Assembly: GCF_947331435.1 (NCBI RefSeq)
Contig: NZ_CAMZOF010000003.1
Location: 620,001 to 684,000, forward strand
From: Pelagibius sp. Alg239-R121
GTDB taxonomy: Bacteria; Pseudomonadota; Alphaproteobacteria; Kiloniellales; Kiloniellaceae
Length of the DNA stretch: 64,000 bases
Direction of reading: 5' to 3'
In this document: positions 34,003-44,400 of the stretch, piece by piece
Layout: each line of letters begins with the position of its first letter
Numbering within the stretch: position 1 is the first letter of the stretch
The notes under the pieces: model-generated
Told to the model about the DNA's origin: nothing
The model's input: the letters and a program-made list of their open reading frames with translations, nothing else
The model's database searches: none
Translations under genes and position numbers: made by a program

Positions 34003-36081
34003 TTACCCTTCGATTTTGGAGAAATCCGCGACCCGACCCAAGGTCGCACCAATACGAGAAAGAAGCCTTAATCTGTTGACCCGTAGGTCGATATCCTTCG
34101 CATTGACCGTCACATCTTCGAAGTAACGATCGACCGGCTGCCGCAGCTGGGCCAACGCCGCCATGGCGGCGGTAAAATCTTCTTCTGACAGGGCACTTCC
34201 GGCAGTTGCAGATCCCTGCTCCAGCGCATCGAACAGTGCGCGCTCCTCGTTCTGCTCGAACGCTTCCTGCGAGACCTCGCCGCTATAACTGGTGCTATCC
34301 TTCTTTTCCTCGATACGGACAATGTTTGCCGCACGTCTGAAGGCGACCAAAAGATTGGCGCCGTCCTCACTGTCGATGAAGGCTCCCAGAGCCTCGACGC
34401 GGGCCAGCAGGCGCACCAGATCGTCCTCGCCGCCCAGCGCGAAGACGGCAGTGACCAGATCGTGGCGCACACCTTTGTCCTTCAGTGCGACTTTCAGGCG
34501 ATCGGCGAAGAACACCATGAGATCCGGTCCAACAGAGGTGGAATCAAGATGCGGATAGAGTTTTTGCGCCGCTTCGAAGATAGCTTTGAGAGGCAACCGC
34601 AAACCGTTCTCGACAATCAGCCGAATAACACCCAATGCGGCCCGCCGCAGGGCATAAGGGTCCTTCGAGCCGGTTGGTTTCTCGTCGATGGCAAAAAAAC
34701 CGATCAGGATGTCGATTTTGTCAGCCAGGGCAACCGCAACCGAAACCGGGGCGGAAGGACAGGCGTCGCTTGGGCCCAGCGGTGAATAGTGTTCAGCAAT
34801 CGCCTGGGCGACCTCGACATGTTCGCCGTCTTGAAGGGCGTAGTAGCGCCCCATAATACCTTGCAGCTCGGGAAACTCGCTAACCATGCCTGTGACAAGG
34901 TCGGCTTTGGCCAAGCGTGCTGCAGAGCGGGCACGATCCTTGTCGGCACCTGGTATATAGGCACTCAGTTCAGCGGCCAGCGCCTCGACCCGGTCCACTT
35001 TTTGATCGAGAGTACCCAGTTTGGCGTGGAATACGATATCGGATAGCGCCGGTGTGCGGCTGGTCAGAGGTTGCTGGCAGTCTTGATCCCAGAAGAAACG
35101 CGCGTCGGCGAGGCGGGCGCTCAGCACCCGCTTATTGCCCTCGATGATGGTCGCGCCGCCATCGTCGGCTTCCATATTGGCGACGAACAGGAAACGGTTG
35201 GCGAGCCTGTCGCCGTCCTGCACTGAGAAGTATTTCTGATGACTGCGCATGGAGGTCGAAAGGACTTCAGGCGGCAAGGACATGAAATCCTCGTCGATGT
35301 TTCCCATCATCACGACCGGCCACTCCACCAAACCGCTGACTTCGTCGAGCAAGGCTTCGTCGGTTTTGAGGGACAGGCCCTCGGCGGACGTGATTCTATC
35401 GGCTGTCTCTGCAATGACCCGACGGCGGTCTGCCGGGTCGAGCATGACCTTGGTCGCTGCCAACTTTTCTTTGTAGTCGGCGAAGCCGGTCACCTCGATC
35501 GGTCCACCATCACTCATGAATCGGTGACCGACGGTGCTGTTTCCGAAGTGCACCTTCATACCGTTACCCAGATCCAACGCGCCCTCCAGAACCTGTGCGT
35601 CGAAGAGGGCGACGATTGAATGCAGCGGACGAACCCAGCGGAAGCCGGTGCGGGCCCAGCGCATGGACTTGGCCCAGGGCAGAGCCTGAACCGACTCGAT
35701 CAGAATGCCGGGTAAAACTTCGGCGGTTGCCTGCCCGGCAATCTCCTTGACCAGGAAATAGAAGCTGCCTTTGGGGGTCTCGCGCACTTCGGCTTCGTCA
35801 ACCGATGTCAGCCCATTGGCCTTCAGAAAGCCACCAATGGCTTGTTCTGGCGCCCCGACCTTGGGGCCTTTCTTTTCCTCCGAAACATCCGGTTGTTTGT
35901 CTGGGAGGCCGTCTGCCACCAGGACAATCCGACGCGGTGTCGCGTAGCTCTCGACCGACGAATATGCCAAGCCGGCGGCCTTCAGGCGTTCCGAAACCAA
36001 GCGTTTCAGATCCGCGGCTGCCTTGGCTTGCATGCGGGCGGGGATTTCCTCGCTGAGGAGCTCGAAAAGCAGCTCGGCCAT
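34003..36081 (-). CDS. glyS: Glycyl-tRNA synthetase beta subunit
   Basis: A 692-residue protein starting MAELLFELLSEEIPARMQ, the conserved GlyS N-terminus; the upstream extension of the open frame overlaps glyQ and is discarded. Conserved stretches include YATPRRIVL, FLFVANMEADDGG, RDPYALRR-like SKDPYALRRAALG and a C-terminal DALR-type anticodon domain (VMVNAKDIDLRVNRLRLL-like end). With GlyQ it forms the heterotetrameric glycyl-tRNA synthetase. Only four bases separate its start from the glyQ stop. Confidence 0.97.
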   Translation of the reverse strand: MAELLFELLSEEIPARMQAKAAADLKRLVSERLKAAGLAYSSVESYATPRRIVLVADGLPDKQPDVSEEKKGPKVGAPEQAIGGFLKANGLTSVDEAEVRETPKGSFYFLVKEIAGQATAEVLPGILIESVQALPWAKSMRWARTGFRWVRPLHSIVALFDAQVLEGALDLGNGMKVHFGNSTVGHRFMSDGGPIEVTGFADYKEKLAATKVMLDPADRRRVIAETADRITSAEGLSLKTDEALLDEVSGLVEWPVVMMGNIDEDFMSLPPEVLSTSMRSHQKYFSVQDGDRLANRFLFVANMEADDGGATIIEGNKRVLSARLADARFFWDQDCQQPLTSRTPALSDIVFHAKLGTLDQKVDRVEALAAELSAYIPGADKDRARSAARLAKADLVTGMVSEFPELQGIMGRYYALQDGEHVEVAQAIAEHYSPLGPSDACPSAPVSVAVALADKIDILIGFFAIDEKPTGSKDPYALRRAALGVIRLIVENGLRLPLKAIFEAAQKLYPHLDSTSVGPDLMVFFADRLKVALKDKGVRHDLVTAVFALGGEDDLVRLLARVEALGAFIDSEDGANLLVAFRRAANIVRIEEKKDSTSYSGEVSQEAFEQNEERALFDALEQGSATAGSALSEEDFTAAMAALAQLRQPVDRYFEDVTVNAKDIDLRVNRLRLLSRIGATLGRVADFSKIEG

Positions 36082-36085
36082 GGCT

Positions 36086-37030
36086 TTACGCCTTATCCTT
36101 CTGGGATTCATAACCCATTTGTGTCTCGTGCCAGGCCTCGCAACAGGCCTTCGCGAGCTCACGTACCCGACCGATGTAGGCCTGTCGTTCGGTCACCGAA
36201 ATCACGCCGCGGGCGTCGAGCAGATTGAAGAGGTGGCTCGCCTTCATGCACTGGTCATAGGCGGGCAGGGGCAGAAGCCGCCCGTTTTCGCGGCCGAATT
36301 CCAGGATGTGCTGGCATTCCTTCTGCGCGTCGGCAAAGTGCTGGAACAGAATGTCGGTGCTCGCGACCTCGAAGTTGAAGGTCGAGAATTCCTTCTCGGC
36401 CTGCAGGAAGACGTCGCCGTAGGTCTTGCCGCCCTGATCCTTGGGGATCCCATCCCAATCCAGGTCGTACACGTTCTCGACGCCCTGGACATACATGATC
36501 AGCCGCTCAAGGCCATAGGTCAGTTCCACCGGTACCGGATCGCAGTCGATGCCGCCGACCTGCTGGAAATAGGTGTACTGGCTGACTTCCATGCCGTCGC
36601 ACCAGACTTCCCAGCCCAAACCCCAGGCGCCCAGTGTCGGGCTTTCCCAGTCATCCTCGACAAAGCGGATATCATGCAGTTTGGGGTCGATGCCCAGAAC
36701 GTCCAGCGAACCCAGGTAGAGTTCCTGGCTATTGGGCGGGCAGGGCTTCATCAGGACCTGAAACTGATAATAGTGCTGCAGACGGTTGGGGTTTTCGCCG
36801 TAGCGGCCGTCAGTCGGTCGCCGTGAAGGTTGCACATAGGCCGCATTCCAGGTCCCCGGACCCAAGGCGCGTAAGGTCGTTGCCGGATGAAAGGTGCCTG
36901 CGCCGACTTCCAGATCGTAGGGCTGCAGGATGACGCAACCCTGACGCGCCCAATAGTCCTGGAGCTTTAGGATCAGGCGTTGAAAACAGGTTTCGGGATT
37001 TGCGGGGCGGAGAGTGCCGGCCTCGGACAT
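36086..37030 (-). CDS. glyQ: Glycyl-tRNA synthetase alpha subunit
   Basis: A 314-residue catalytic subunit. Near-invariant stretches are visible: [53 protein letters not shown] and [18 protein letters not shown]. It activates glycine and charges tRNA-Gly together with GlyS encoded downstream. Its ATG at 37030 begins the glyQ-glyS-ppdK unit. Confidence 0.98.
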   Translation of the reverse strand: MSEAGTLRPANPETCFQRLILKLQDYWARQGCVILQPYDLEVGAGTFHPATTLRALGPGTWNAAYVQPSRRPTDGRYGENPNRLQHYYQFQVLMKPCPPNSQELYLGSLDVLGIDPKLHDIRFVEDDWESPTLGAWGLGWEVWCDGMEVSQYTYFQQVGGIDCDPVPVELTYGLERLIMYVQGVENVYDLDWDGIPKDQGGKTYGDVFLQAEKEFSTFNFEVASTDILFQHFADAQKECQHILEFGRENGRLLPLPAYDQCMKASHLFNLLDARGVISVTERQAYIGRVRELAKACCEAWHETQMGYESQKDKA

Positions 37031-37190
37031 GGGGCCTCATTTTTGTTGCGCTGCGAAACGGGGCGCACCTTATCCCCGGCTGGCGCCGGAATCAAGCGGC
37101 GGAACAGACGAAACGACGCGGTTTGAAAAGCCCGTGGCCGGTCTTTCTCCAGAGTTGTGTCCGGGCGGCGTCCTGGTCTTGTCTTTAAGC

Positions 37191-37445
37191 CTATACCTGG
37201 CTTCCGCAGTGACACTTGCTGTTCGGTGGAATATAGGACTTGCAAGCTGGGCATTGAACCAGATCCAGGGCGGTGTTCTCGCTGTTCCCAGCGGCCGAAT
37301 CCGGTCCTTTCGAGTCTGCTGATTTTTGCCGCTCTTGTGCGTCTCGGTTCTGCTGCATCCGACCGATCATCTTGAAACCGTACCAGACGGCTCCCAAAAT
37401 GGCCGCCAGGACCATTAGTTTTCCGATTGAAGGGAGTCCGAACAT
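37191..37445 (-). CDS. Small membrane protein with C-terminal zinc ribbon
   Basis: An 84-residue protein with one N-terminal span (about 8-26), a charged, low-complexity linker and a C-terminal CPAC...CHCG cluster (Cys66, Cys69, Cys79, Cys81) that probably binds zinc. Such proteins recur in this neighbourhood of alphaproteobacterial genomes between the S49 peptidase and glyQ genes, but I know of no assigned function. ATG at 37445 is the start. Confidence 0.78.
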   Translation of the reverse strand: MFGLPSIGKLMVLAAILGAVWYGFKMIGRMQQNRDAQERQKSADSKGPDSAAGNSENTALDLVQCPACKSYIPPNSKCHCGSQV

Positions 37446-37520
37446 CGCCTGTCCTTAGTTTACGCCGGATCTAGGGCCGGGTCTGTGCCAGTTCCCGCCC
37501 CGCCATCTCGTTTCTGTTTA

Positions 37521-38420
37521 TTATAGCCCGAATCGCGACCAGAGTGCCCGTTCTTCAGCTGCTGAGACAAGCCCTTGCACCCATTCCTGCGGTTCTGCCA
37601 CGGCTGCGAGACCTCCGCCAGAGAGTATTTCGCCGAGGCCGCCGGTGGCACCAAAACCCATCCGTTTGCGCCACCAGGGCCGCGCATCCTCGAGCGGCAT
37701 CAGCTTGACCTTTTCACCGAACCGCTCCCGCATCGTGCTCCGCAGCTCTCCGATTCCATCGATCAAGCCCATCTCTACGGCTTTGGTCCCGGTCCAGAAC
37801 TCGCCACTGAACAGAACCTCTGGTTCTTCCTTAAGCCGATCCTTGCGCCGGCTCGTCACCATGTTTTTAAAGGTCTCGTGGAGTTCCTTCAGAATGCCTT
37901 CAAGCCGCGCAATGTCTTCCGGATCTTCTTTTTCGAAGGGATCCAGGGTGGATTTGCGATGACCCGCCGTGCGCACCCGGCGTTCGATGCCAAAGCGCTC
38001 CAGGACAGCCGGAAACCCGAAACCGGAAGAAATCACACCGATTGAGCCCACGATCGAGGATTCCTGTGCATAGATGTGATCGGCTGCACAGGCTAGCCAG
38101 TAACCGCCCGACGCCGCGACATCCTCGCAAAAGGCATAGACCGGCACGGATTTCTCGCCTGCCAGGTCCCGAATTCGTTTTGCAATCAGGTCCGATTGGA
38201 CGGGCGATCCGCCAGGTGAATTGATGGCAAGCGCGACGGCTTCGAGATTCTTAATCTTGAAGGCCTGGTCGAGACGCTTTTCCAACCCTGCCAAGGTCAT
38301 ACCACCGCGTAAGGGCCCGGCGGCGCCGATGACGCCGTTTAGGCGAATCACTGCGACAACGGGCTCGGTTTCCTTGAAGGCCTTAATCGGCAGAAAAGAG
38401 AGCAGACTTTTGAGTTTCAT
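37521..38420 (-). CDS. sppA: S49 family peptidase (SppA-like)
   Basis: About 299 residues from ATG 38420; ATG 38432 and TTG 38471 are alternatives, none with a strong ribosome site. The ClpP-like fold carries AINSPGGSP (67-73), the nucleophile Ser126 in IVGSIGVI and the general base Lys156 in TAGHRKSTLDPF. This is the Ser-Lys dyad of the short (SohB/SppA36) S49 type that degrades signal peptides in the membrane. There is only a weak N-terminal hydrophobic segment, so membrane attachment is uncertain. Confidence 0.9.
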   Translation of the reverse strand: MKLKSLLSFLPIKAFKETEPVVAVIRLNGVIGAAGPLRGGMTLAGLEKRLDQAFKIKNLEAVALAINSPGGSPVQSDLIAKRIRDLAGEKSVPVYAFCEDVAASGGYWLACAADHIYAQESSIVGSIGVISSGFGFPAVLERFGIERRVRTAGHRKSTLDPFEKEDPEDIARLEGILKELHETFKNMVTSRRKDRLKEEPEVLFSGEFWTGTKAVEMGLIDGIGELRSTMRERFGEKVKLMPLEDARPWWRKRMGFGATGGLGEILSGGGLAAVAEPQEWVQGLVSAAEERALWSRFGL

Positions 38421-38498
38421 GCCTGGGAACATAGGCAGCTGCTTTAGTTCTGCCAATAGCAACCTGCCCAATAGGGTCTTTGAAGCACGCTCTCGGGC

Positions 38499-39284
38499 TC
38501 AAACGCAGGATAGATTAAGGGCTTCGCCGTGCCTGAGGACGTCATCGGCGGCTTTCGTAAATTGGCCGTCGTCTTGATGCAGGATGAGGCCGGCAGCCAT
38601 GATCGTAGGGCTCGCTACGGCTTTCCGGGATTGCAGAATGACGCGTTTCGCCGCTCTTCCTGCCTTTGGCCAGAGGGGAAACAGACGCAGACCGCCAGTC
38701 GGTCCGGTCAATCCCTGTATCAAGGTGTCGATACGGTCGGCCCGATGAATAAAGGTGATGCTCCCTTTTCGATGGACAAGCGCAACAGCGGCCTCAATCC
38801 AGTCGGTCAGCTGTGCGTCGCCTTCCTGGTTCGCTGTTGTACGTGCGAGATTGGGGGAGGGGCGCGCAGCGCCCGATGCCAAGTATGGCGGGTTACAGAT
38901 CACGTGATCAAAGGATTCCAGGGGTAGCGACGGCGGAAGCGAGAGGATATCGCCCTCGATTGCCTCGAATCGCGACGCAAGATCATTACCTGCGGCATTT
39001 TGCCGCGACAATGCCACCAGGTCGCCCTGAATCTCCAGGCCGGTCACCTGAATACCGGGCACCCGGTTCAACAGGCACAGACCTGCAGTACCGACTCCGC
39101 TTCCCAGGTCGAGAATACGTTCACCTGGCTTGGCCGCGACGGCAGCTGCAAGGAAAACCGGATCGATCGCGGCTCGGTAACCTTCTTTGGGTTGCTGGAG
39201 AACGATGCGCCCGTCCAGGAGGGCGTCTTCGGTTGTACCCGCTTGGCCGGCATCAGCGCCCGGAGGAGGGGCGGGATCGCTCAC
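38499..39284 (-). CDS. TrmN6-like tRNA (adenine37-N6) methyltransferase
   Basis: A 261-residue class I methyltransferase. The SAM loop DLGSGVG is at 59-65 and the adenine-N6 motif NPPY at 131-134. The N-terminal QPKEGYRAAIDPVFLAAAV matches the YfiC/TrmN6 family, which modifies A37 of tRNA1-Val. It starts at GTG 39284, overlapping the DUF2007 stop as GTGA. Related HemK-like activities cannot be excluded, but NPPY plus the QxxxGYR start favour TrmN6. Confidence 0.87.
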   Translation of the reverse strand: MSDPAPPPGADAGQAGTTEDALLDGRIVLQQPKEGYRAAIDPVFLAAAVAAKPGERILDLGSGVGTAGLCLLNRVPGIQVTGLEIQGDLVALSRQNAAGNDLASRFEAIEGDILSLPPSLPLESFDHVICNPPYLASGAARPSPNLARTTANQEGDAQLTDWIEAAVALVHRKGSITFIHRADRIDTLIQGLTGPTGGLRLFPLWPKAGRAAKRVILQSRKAVASPTIMAAGLILHQDDGQFTKAADDVLRHGEALNLSCV

Positions 39285-39496
39285 CAGGCGCTCTCTTCAC
39301 CTGTTTCGCTAAGGAGTTGGACCGCCCGATCCAAATCATCGTCGGCGACCATGACGCGGCGTTGAATGGCTCCGATGGAACCTTCGATCACAGATGCGTG
39401 ATTGTCGAGTACCAGGCATCCGATCCCTGAATCCGCCAGCAAAGCCTGTAACCAGGACAACTTCACCGGGTCGTTGCTTCGAAACAGCTCTTTCAT
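39281..39496 (-). CDS. DUF2007 family protein (putative signal-transducing domain)
   Basis: A 71-residue protein opening MKELFRSNDPVKLSWLQALL and containing RRVMVADDDLDRAVQLL, the DUF2007/PII-like small-domain pattern. The family is a small regulatory-looking fold of unknown function. It overlaps the TrmN6-like gene by four bases and is read first. Confidence 0.88.
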   Translation of the reverse strand: MKELFRSNDPVKLSWLQALLADSGIGCLVLDNHASVIEGSIGAIQRRVMVADDDLDRAVQLLSETGEESAW

Positions 39497-39727
39497 ATAC
39501 TCCCGATCGAGGTTTTCCGCGTCCTTGCTGCCACGTCATAGGTACAGACGTGATTTAGTGGAGTTTACGCCAGGAATATCCCGCCAATCACCAAGGATTT
39601 ATTGTGCGACATCCTGTCGGGCTTGACCGGCCTGCGGTTAAATCTATTCTGAGGTCAATACATAGCCTGACGGCTTCGTTCTGGTAAAGCATACCGGAAG
39701 GACCGCAGGAAGAGTGAGGCTAGGAAC

Positions 39728-40750
39728 TTGGCTGTCGCCCTCGACATAAATGATTCGGCAAGCGCGCCTGCAAAAGCGGGACTGGAAGCCCTTTCGGCTT
39801 TGGTGTCCCAGGATATGCGGGCGGTCAATGGGCTCATTGTAGAGCGCATGCAATCTCCGGTCGCCCTTATTCCCCAGCTTGCGGGGCATATCGTGGCCGC
39901 GGGCGGCAAACGCCTGCGCCCGATGCTGACCCTGGCGTCCGCCCAGCTCTGCGGTTACCAGGGCGAGCGTCACTTAGCCCTGGCAACCTGTGTTGAATTC
40001 ATCCATACGGCCACCCTGCTCCATGACGACGTCGTGGACGAGAGTGATCTGCGGCGTGGATTGGCCACGGCAAATGCGCTTTATGGTAACAAGCCCAGTG
40101 TTTTGGTCGGCGACTTCCTTTTCAGCCGGGCGTTCCAATTGATGGTGGCGGACGGCTCTCTCGAGGTTCTGCGCATTCTTTCCGACGCTTCGGCCATCAT
40201 TGCCGAAGGCGAGGTGCATCAACTCCTGACCTCCAACGATACGACGACCACTGAAGAAGCCTATCTTGAGGTGATCAGTTCGAAGACTGCAGCCCTCTTT
40301 GCAGCGGCCTGCCGGATCGGTGCCGTGGTTGCCGATCGTCCGGAAGAAGATGCTGAGGCGTTGGATCGCTACGGCCGCAGTCTTGGCATTGCTTTCCAGC
40401 TTGTCGACGACGTGCTGGACTTCTCAGCCCGTCAGGCGGAACTGGGTAAAAGCATTGGTGACGATTTCCGCGAGGGCAAGATTACGCTGCCGGTCGTGCT
40501 CGCCTTCGCGCGCGGCAGCGACGAGGAAAGGACATTCTGGCGTCGTTGCCTGGAAGAGCTGGATCAAAAAGACGGTGATCTGGAGCGTGGGATCGAACTG
40601 CTCGCCAAGCACAATGCCATGGAAGACTCCATGGAGCGAGCTCGGAGCTATGGCCGCGAAGCCTGTGCGGCTCTGACAGGTTTCCCCGACTCCGCAATCA
40701 AGAGTGCGCTGCTGGAAGCGGTCGAGTTTTCCATCGACCGGGCATATTGA
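39728..40750 (+). CDS. ispB: Polyprenyl (octa/decaprenyl) diphosphate synthase
   Basis: A 340-residue trans-prenyltransferase. The first aspartate-rich motif DDVVD is at 100-104, followed by ESDLRRG; the second, DDVLD, is at 227-231. GGKRLRPML (60-68) is the IPP-binding start. This enzyme makes the isoprenoid tail of ubiquinone. The start is TTG at 39728 behind AGGAA. It is divergent from the DUF2007-TrmN6-SppA genes, a common neighbourhood in alphaproteobacteria. Tail length (8 or 10 units) cannot be read from sequence. Confidence 0.95.
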   Translation: MAVALDINDSASAPAKAGLEALSALVSQDMRAVNGLIVERMQSPVALIPQLAGHIVAAGGKRLRPMLTLASAQLCGYQGERHLALATCVEFIHTATLLHDDVVDESDLRRGLATANALYGNKPSVLVGDFLFSRAFQLMVADGSLEVLRILSDASAIIAEGEVHQLLTSNDTTTTEEAYLEVISSKTAALFAAACRIGAVVADRPEEDAEALDRYGRSLGIAFQLVDDVLDFSARQAELGKSIGDDFREGKITLPVVLAFARGSDEERTFWRRCLEELDQKDGDLERGIELLAKHNAMEDSMERARSYGREACAALTGFPDSAIKSALLEAVEFSIDRAY

Positions 40751-40789
40751 CGGCGTAGTCTTATTTTGGACTTTTGCGGGAGCTGTCCC

Positions 40790-41008
40790 GTGGCAAAAAA
40801 ATCGTACCCTCTGCCCAAACGCTTCAATGCTGCGTTATCTGAGTCGGCTTATGACCAGTTGCGGGCGCTTAATGCCAGTTATGGCTATGGCAACAACTAC
40901 CTGTTGACGATCCTCCTCGAGAACCTCGAAGAAATCGCTGAACCGGAGGCGCTGGAACGTGTTTTCCAGCGCTTCATCGACGAATACGGCGCACCGGGCG
41001 GTAAATGA
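40790..41008 (+). CDS. Small conserved-looking protein after ispB
   Basis: A 72-residue protein from GTG 40790, preceded by GGGAG. It reads MAKKSYPLPKRFNAALSESA, then a helix-rich acidic region ending GAPGGK. The short basic strand followed by two helices (SESAYDQLRALN, NYLLTILLENLEEIAE) hints at a ribbon-helix-helix-like fold, but this is only a visual impression. It ends at a hairpin shared with the convergent gene. Confidence 0.6.
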   Translation: MAKKSYPLPKRFNAALSESAYDQLRALNASYGYGNNYLLTILLENLEEIAEPEALERVFQRFIDEYGAPGGK

Positions 41009-41023
41009 GCCAGACGGCTCATT
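41004..41023. terminator. Compact hairpin shared by two convergent genes
   Basis: The perfect 8-bp arms 41004-41011 and 41016-41023 with an AGAC loop span the stop codon of the plus-strand gene and touch the stop of the minus-strand gene. Weak T-rich stretches follow on both strands, so it may terminate both transcripts. Confidence 0.55.
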
Positions 41024-41426
41024 ATTTCTCGAGCTTCGCGTAGAGTTCCGGTGAAATCAGAACGTCTTCCAGTCGGTTCAGAAAACCCTGGGCGATGGTC
41101 GAAGTCTGATCGATTTCACGTAGGATATGGCGCAGAACGGTGCTGCCTTCCGGAAAGCGGCGCATTTGGCGGATCGTATCTTCAGCCAACTTCTCGCCCA
41201 ACGGCCAGTCATCCTGATAGACGCCGCTGTCATCCGGTACGTCCCAATAGTGCGAAGTGCCTTCTGCATCCACACTGTAAGTCGGAAAAGCCGACCATTG
41301 CTCCAGCCACCAGCGCTCGGCGCGCTCGGCCTCCTCAACACTTTTGAGGGTACAGGCCGGCGCGGCGCCGAGATCGGGGTTCTGGTTGCCCCGGGGAAAA
41401 TTATGGATCGTTGCGAGGTTGCTCAT
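41022..41426 (-). CDS. Hypothetical protein downstream of metH
   Basis: A 134-residue soluble protein from ATG 41426, chosen because AGAGGAG precedes it; the open frame extends further upstream into metH. It contains WWLEQWSAFPTYSVDAEGTSHYWDVP and an acidic C-terminal helix. I do not recognise the family. It begins 58 bases after the metH stop and is probably cotranscribed with metH. Confidence 0.7.
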   Translation of the reverse strand: MSNLATIHNFPRGNQNPDLGAAPACTLKSVEEAERAERWWLEQWSAFPTYSVDAEGTSHYWDVPDDSGVYQDDWPLGEKLAEDTIRQMRRFPEGSTVLRHILREIDQTSTIAQGFLNRLEDVLISPELYAKLEK

Positions 41427-41484
41427 TCTATCTGACTCCTCTTGCTGACTCCTCCGCTTCTCTGAAACGAAGGAGCCTGGGCGG

Positions 41485-44400
41485 TTAGACCGAAAAGTAT
41501 TTTGCCTGCGGGTGATGCAGCACAATGGCGCTGGTCGATTGCTCGGGGTGAAGCTGGAACTCGTCGGAGAAATCCACACCGATCTGCTCGGCGTGCAGCA
41601 GCTTCAGCAGATGATGCTGATCCTCCAGATTTGGACAGGCCGGGTAGCCGAACGAATAGCGGGAGCCGCGATAGCCCTGCTGCAACATCTTGGCCATATC
41701 GCGGTCGTCCTCGTGACCGAAGCCCAACTCGCCGCGAATGCGTTTGTGGACGTATTCGGCAAGCGCCTCGGTCAATTCCACGCCGAGGCCATGCAGGTAG
41801 AGATAATCCTGGTAGCGGTTGTCGGCGAACCACTCGCGGGCGACGTCGGCTACCTGCTGGCCCATGGTGACGATCTGCATTCCCAGGACATCGCGTTGGC
41901 CCGTTGAAACATCGCGCAGGAAGTCGGCGATGCAGAGGCCGCCTTCGCGGGCCTGCCGGGGCAGGGTGAAACGGCCGACCTCTTTGTCGTGATCCTCGGC
42001 ATCGAACAGGATGACGTCATTGCCCTCTGCGTTCGCAGGCCAGTAACCGTAGACTGCCTGAGGCCGCAGGACATCCTGCTGCTTACAGACGTCAAGCATG
42101 CGCTTGAGTACAGGCCGCAGTTCCTGACGGGCCCAGACCATGTAATCCTCGAGAGAACGGCCGTCTTTGCGATAACCCCATTGGAACTGAAACAGCATGC
42201 GGTCGTTCAGGAAAGGCAGTAACGCATCGACCGGTGCGCGGGCGATGACCCGAGGTCCCCAGAAAGGCGGTTCGGGGATTTCCACTCCTTCAGCCAGTTC
42301 TTCCCGGCGCAGGCGAGTCTCCTCCAGGTCGACCGGACGCTGATCCGCATCGGCGGGCCGTCCAAGCTGTTTCTTGGTATTGACCTTGCGGCTTTCGATC
42401 TTGGTTTTGCGTTCCGCGACATGGTTGTCGAAATCGTTGGCCACGACTTTCTGCATCAGATCCAGTCCGTCGAAGGCATCGCGGGCGTAGGCAACGCGGC
42501 CGGAGGTATAGGCGGCGACACAGTCGGTCTCGACGTAGTGCCGGGTCAGGGCGGCACCGCCGAGCATGACCGGTACCTCGACTTCGTCCTTGGAGAGACG
42601 CTCCAGGTTTTCCCGCATAACGACGGTGGACTTGACCAACAGGCCGCTCATACCGACAGCGTCGGCATTGTGCTCCCGGACAGCAGCGACAATGCTCTCG
42701 ATCGGTTGTTTGATGCCCAGGTTGACGACCTTGTAACCGTTGTTCGTCAGGATGATGTCAACCAGATTCTTGCCGATGTCATGGACGTCGCCCTTTACAG
42801 TTGCCAGGACGATGATGCCTTTTTCCTGTCCGTCGACCTTGTCCATGAAGGGTTCCAGATAGGCGACCGCGGCTTTCATGGTCTCGGCCGATTGCAGGAC
42901 GAACGGCAACTGCATCTTGCCGGCACCGAACAGCTCGCCGACGACCTTCATGCCGGCCAGCAGATGGATGTTGATGATGTCCAGCGGAGGCGTCGTCGTC
43001 ATGGCCTCGTCGAGGTCCTCCGTCAGGCCCTGCTTGTCGCCATCGACAATGCGGTCCTTCAGACGCGTTTCCACGTCTTTGGCGCGTTCCTTCTTCTCGG
43101 TTTTCGCCGCGGTGCGGCCTTCGAAGAGGGCGAGGTAAGCTTGCAGGGGATCGTAGGTCTCCCCGTTCTCCAGAGTTGTGCGCCGGTCGAAGATCAGATC
43201 CTCGGCGATCTTGACCTCGTCCTCAGGGATCTTGTGAAGCGGCATGATCTTCGACAGATGCACGATGGCGCCGGTCAGTCCCCGCTTGATGGCGTGATCC
43301 AGATAGACCGAGTTGAGCACATGGCGTGCGGCAGGGTTCAAGCCGAAGGAGATATTGGACAACCCCAGCACGATCTGGCAGTCCGGCAGCTCCTGCGAAA
43401 TCCGTTCGATGGCCTCCAGCGTCCAAAGGCCCAGCTTGCGGTCGTCCTCATTGCCGGTGCAGATGGTGAAGGTGAGGGGGTCGAAGATCAGATCCTGGGG
43501 CGGCAGGCCATGCTTTACGCAGGCAAAGTCGTAGAGCCTTCTGGCGACCTCAACCTTCTTCTCGACCTCTTTCGCCATGCCGTCTTCGTCGATGGTCAGT
43601 GCAATAACCGCCGCACCGAATTTCCGGGCCAGTTTGACCCGCTTCTCGGCCGGTTCCTCGCCGTCCTCGAAGTTGATCGAATTCAGGATGCCTTTGCCGC
43701 CATAGAGCTTCAGTGCCTGCTCCAGGACCGGAAGCTCGGTCGAGTCGAGAACCAGCGGTGCGGTTACCGAACCGCGCATACGGGTCACGACTTCGTCCAT
43801 CTCCGCGCTTTCATCCCGCCCAACGAAGGCAGTACAGACGTCCAACGCGTGAGAGCCTTCTTTGACCTGTTCGACGCCCATGGCGACGCAGCCTTCCCAG
43901 TCACCCTGTTCCTGCAGCTGTCGGAACTTGCGGCTTCCGTTGGCATTGCAGCGTTCACCGATCGAGAGATAGGCGTTCTCTTGCCGCAGGGAGACTGGGC
44001 TGTAGAGCGAGGCAACGGAGGGAATCCAGAAAGGGTTGCGCTCAATAGGTTTAGGGCGGGAACCTGACTTCCCGCTCGAGTCTCCAAGATTACACAACAT
44101 TGTGTCGATGGCGGAGATGTGCTCCGGCGTCGACCCGCAGCAGCCACCGACCATGTTCAGGCCGTCTTCAGTGATGAAACGTTCGAGCCACTTGGCAAGT
44201 TCACCGGGTGTCAGGGGATAGTGGGTGCAGCCATCGACCAGTTCCGGCAGGCCGGCATTGGGCTGTAGGGACAGCAAGCCTTTCCAGTTCTCCGAGAGCC
44301 AGCGCACATGAGCAGCCATCTCTTGAGGACCGGTCGCGCAGTTGAGGCCCAGGATCGGAACATCCAGCGCATCGATGATGGTGGCGGCCGCTGCAATGTC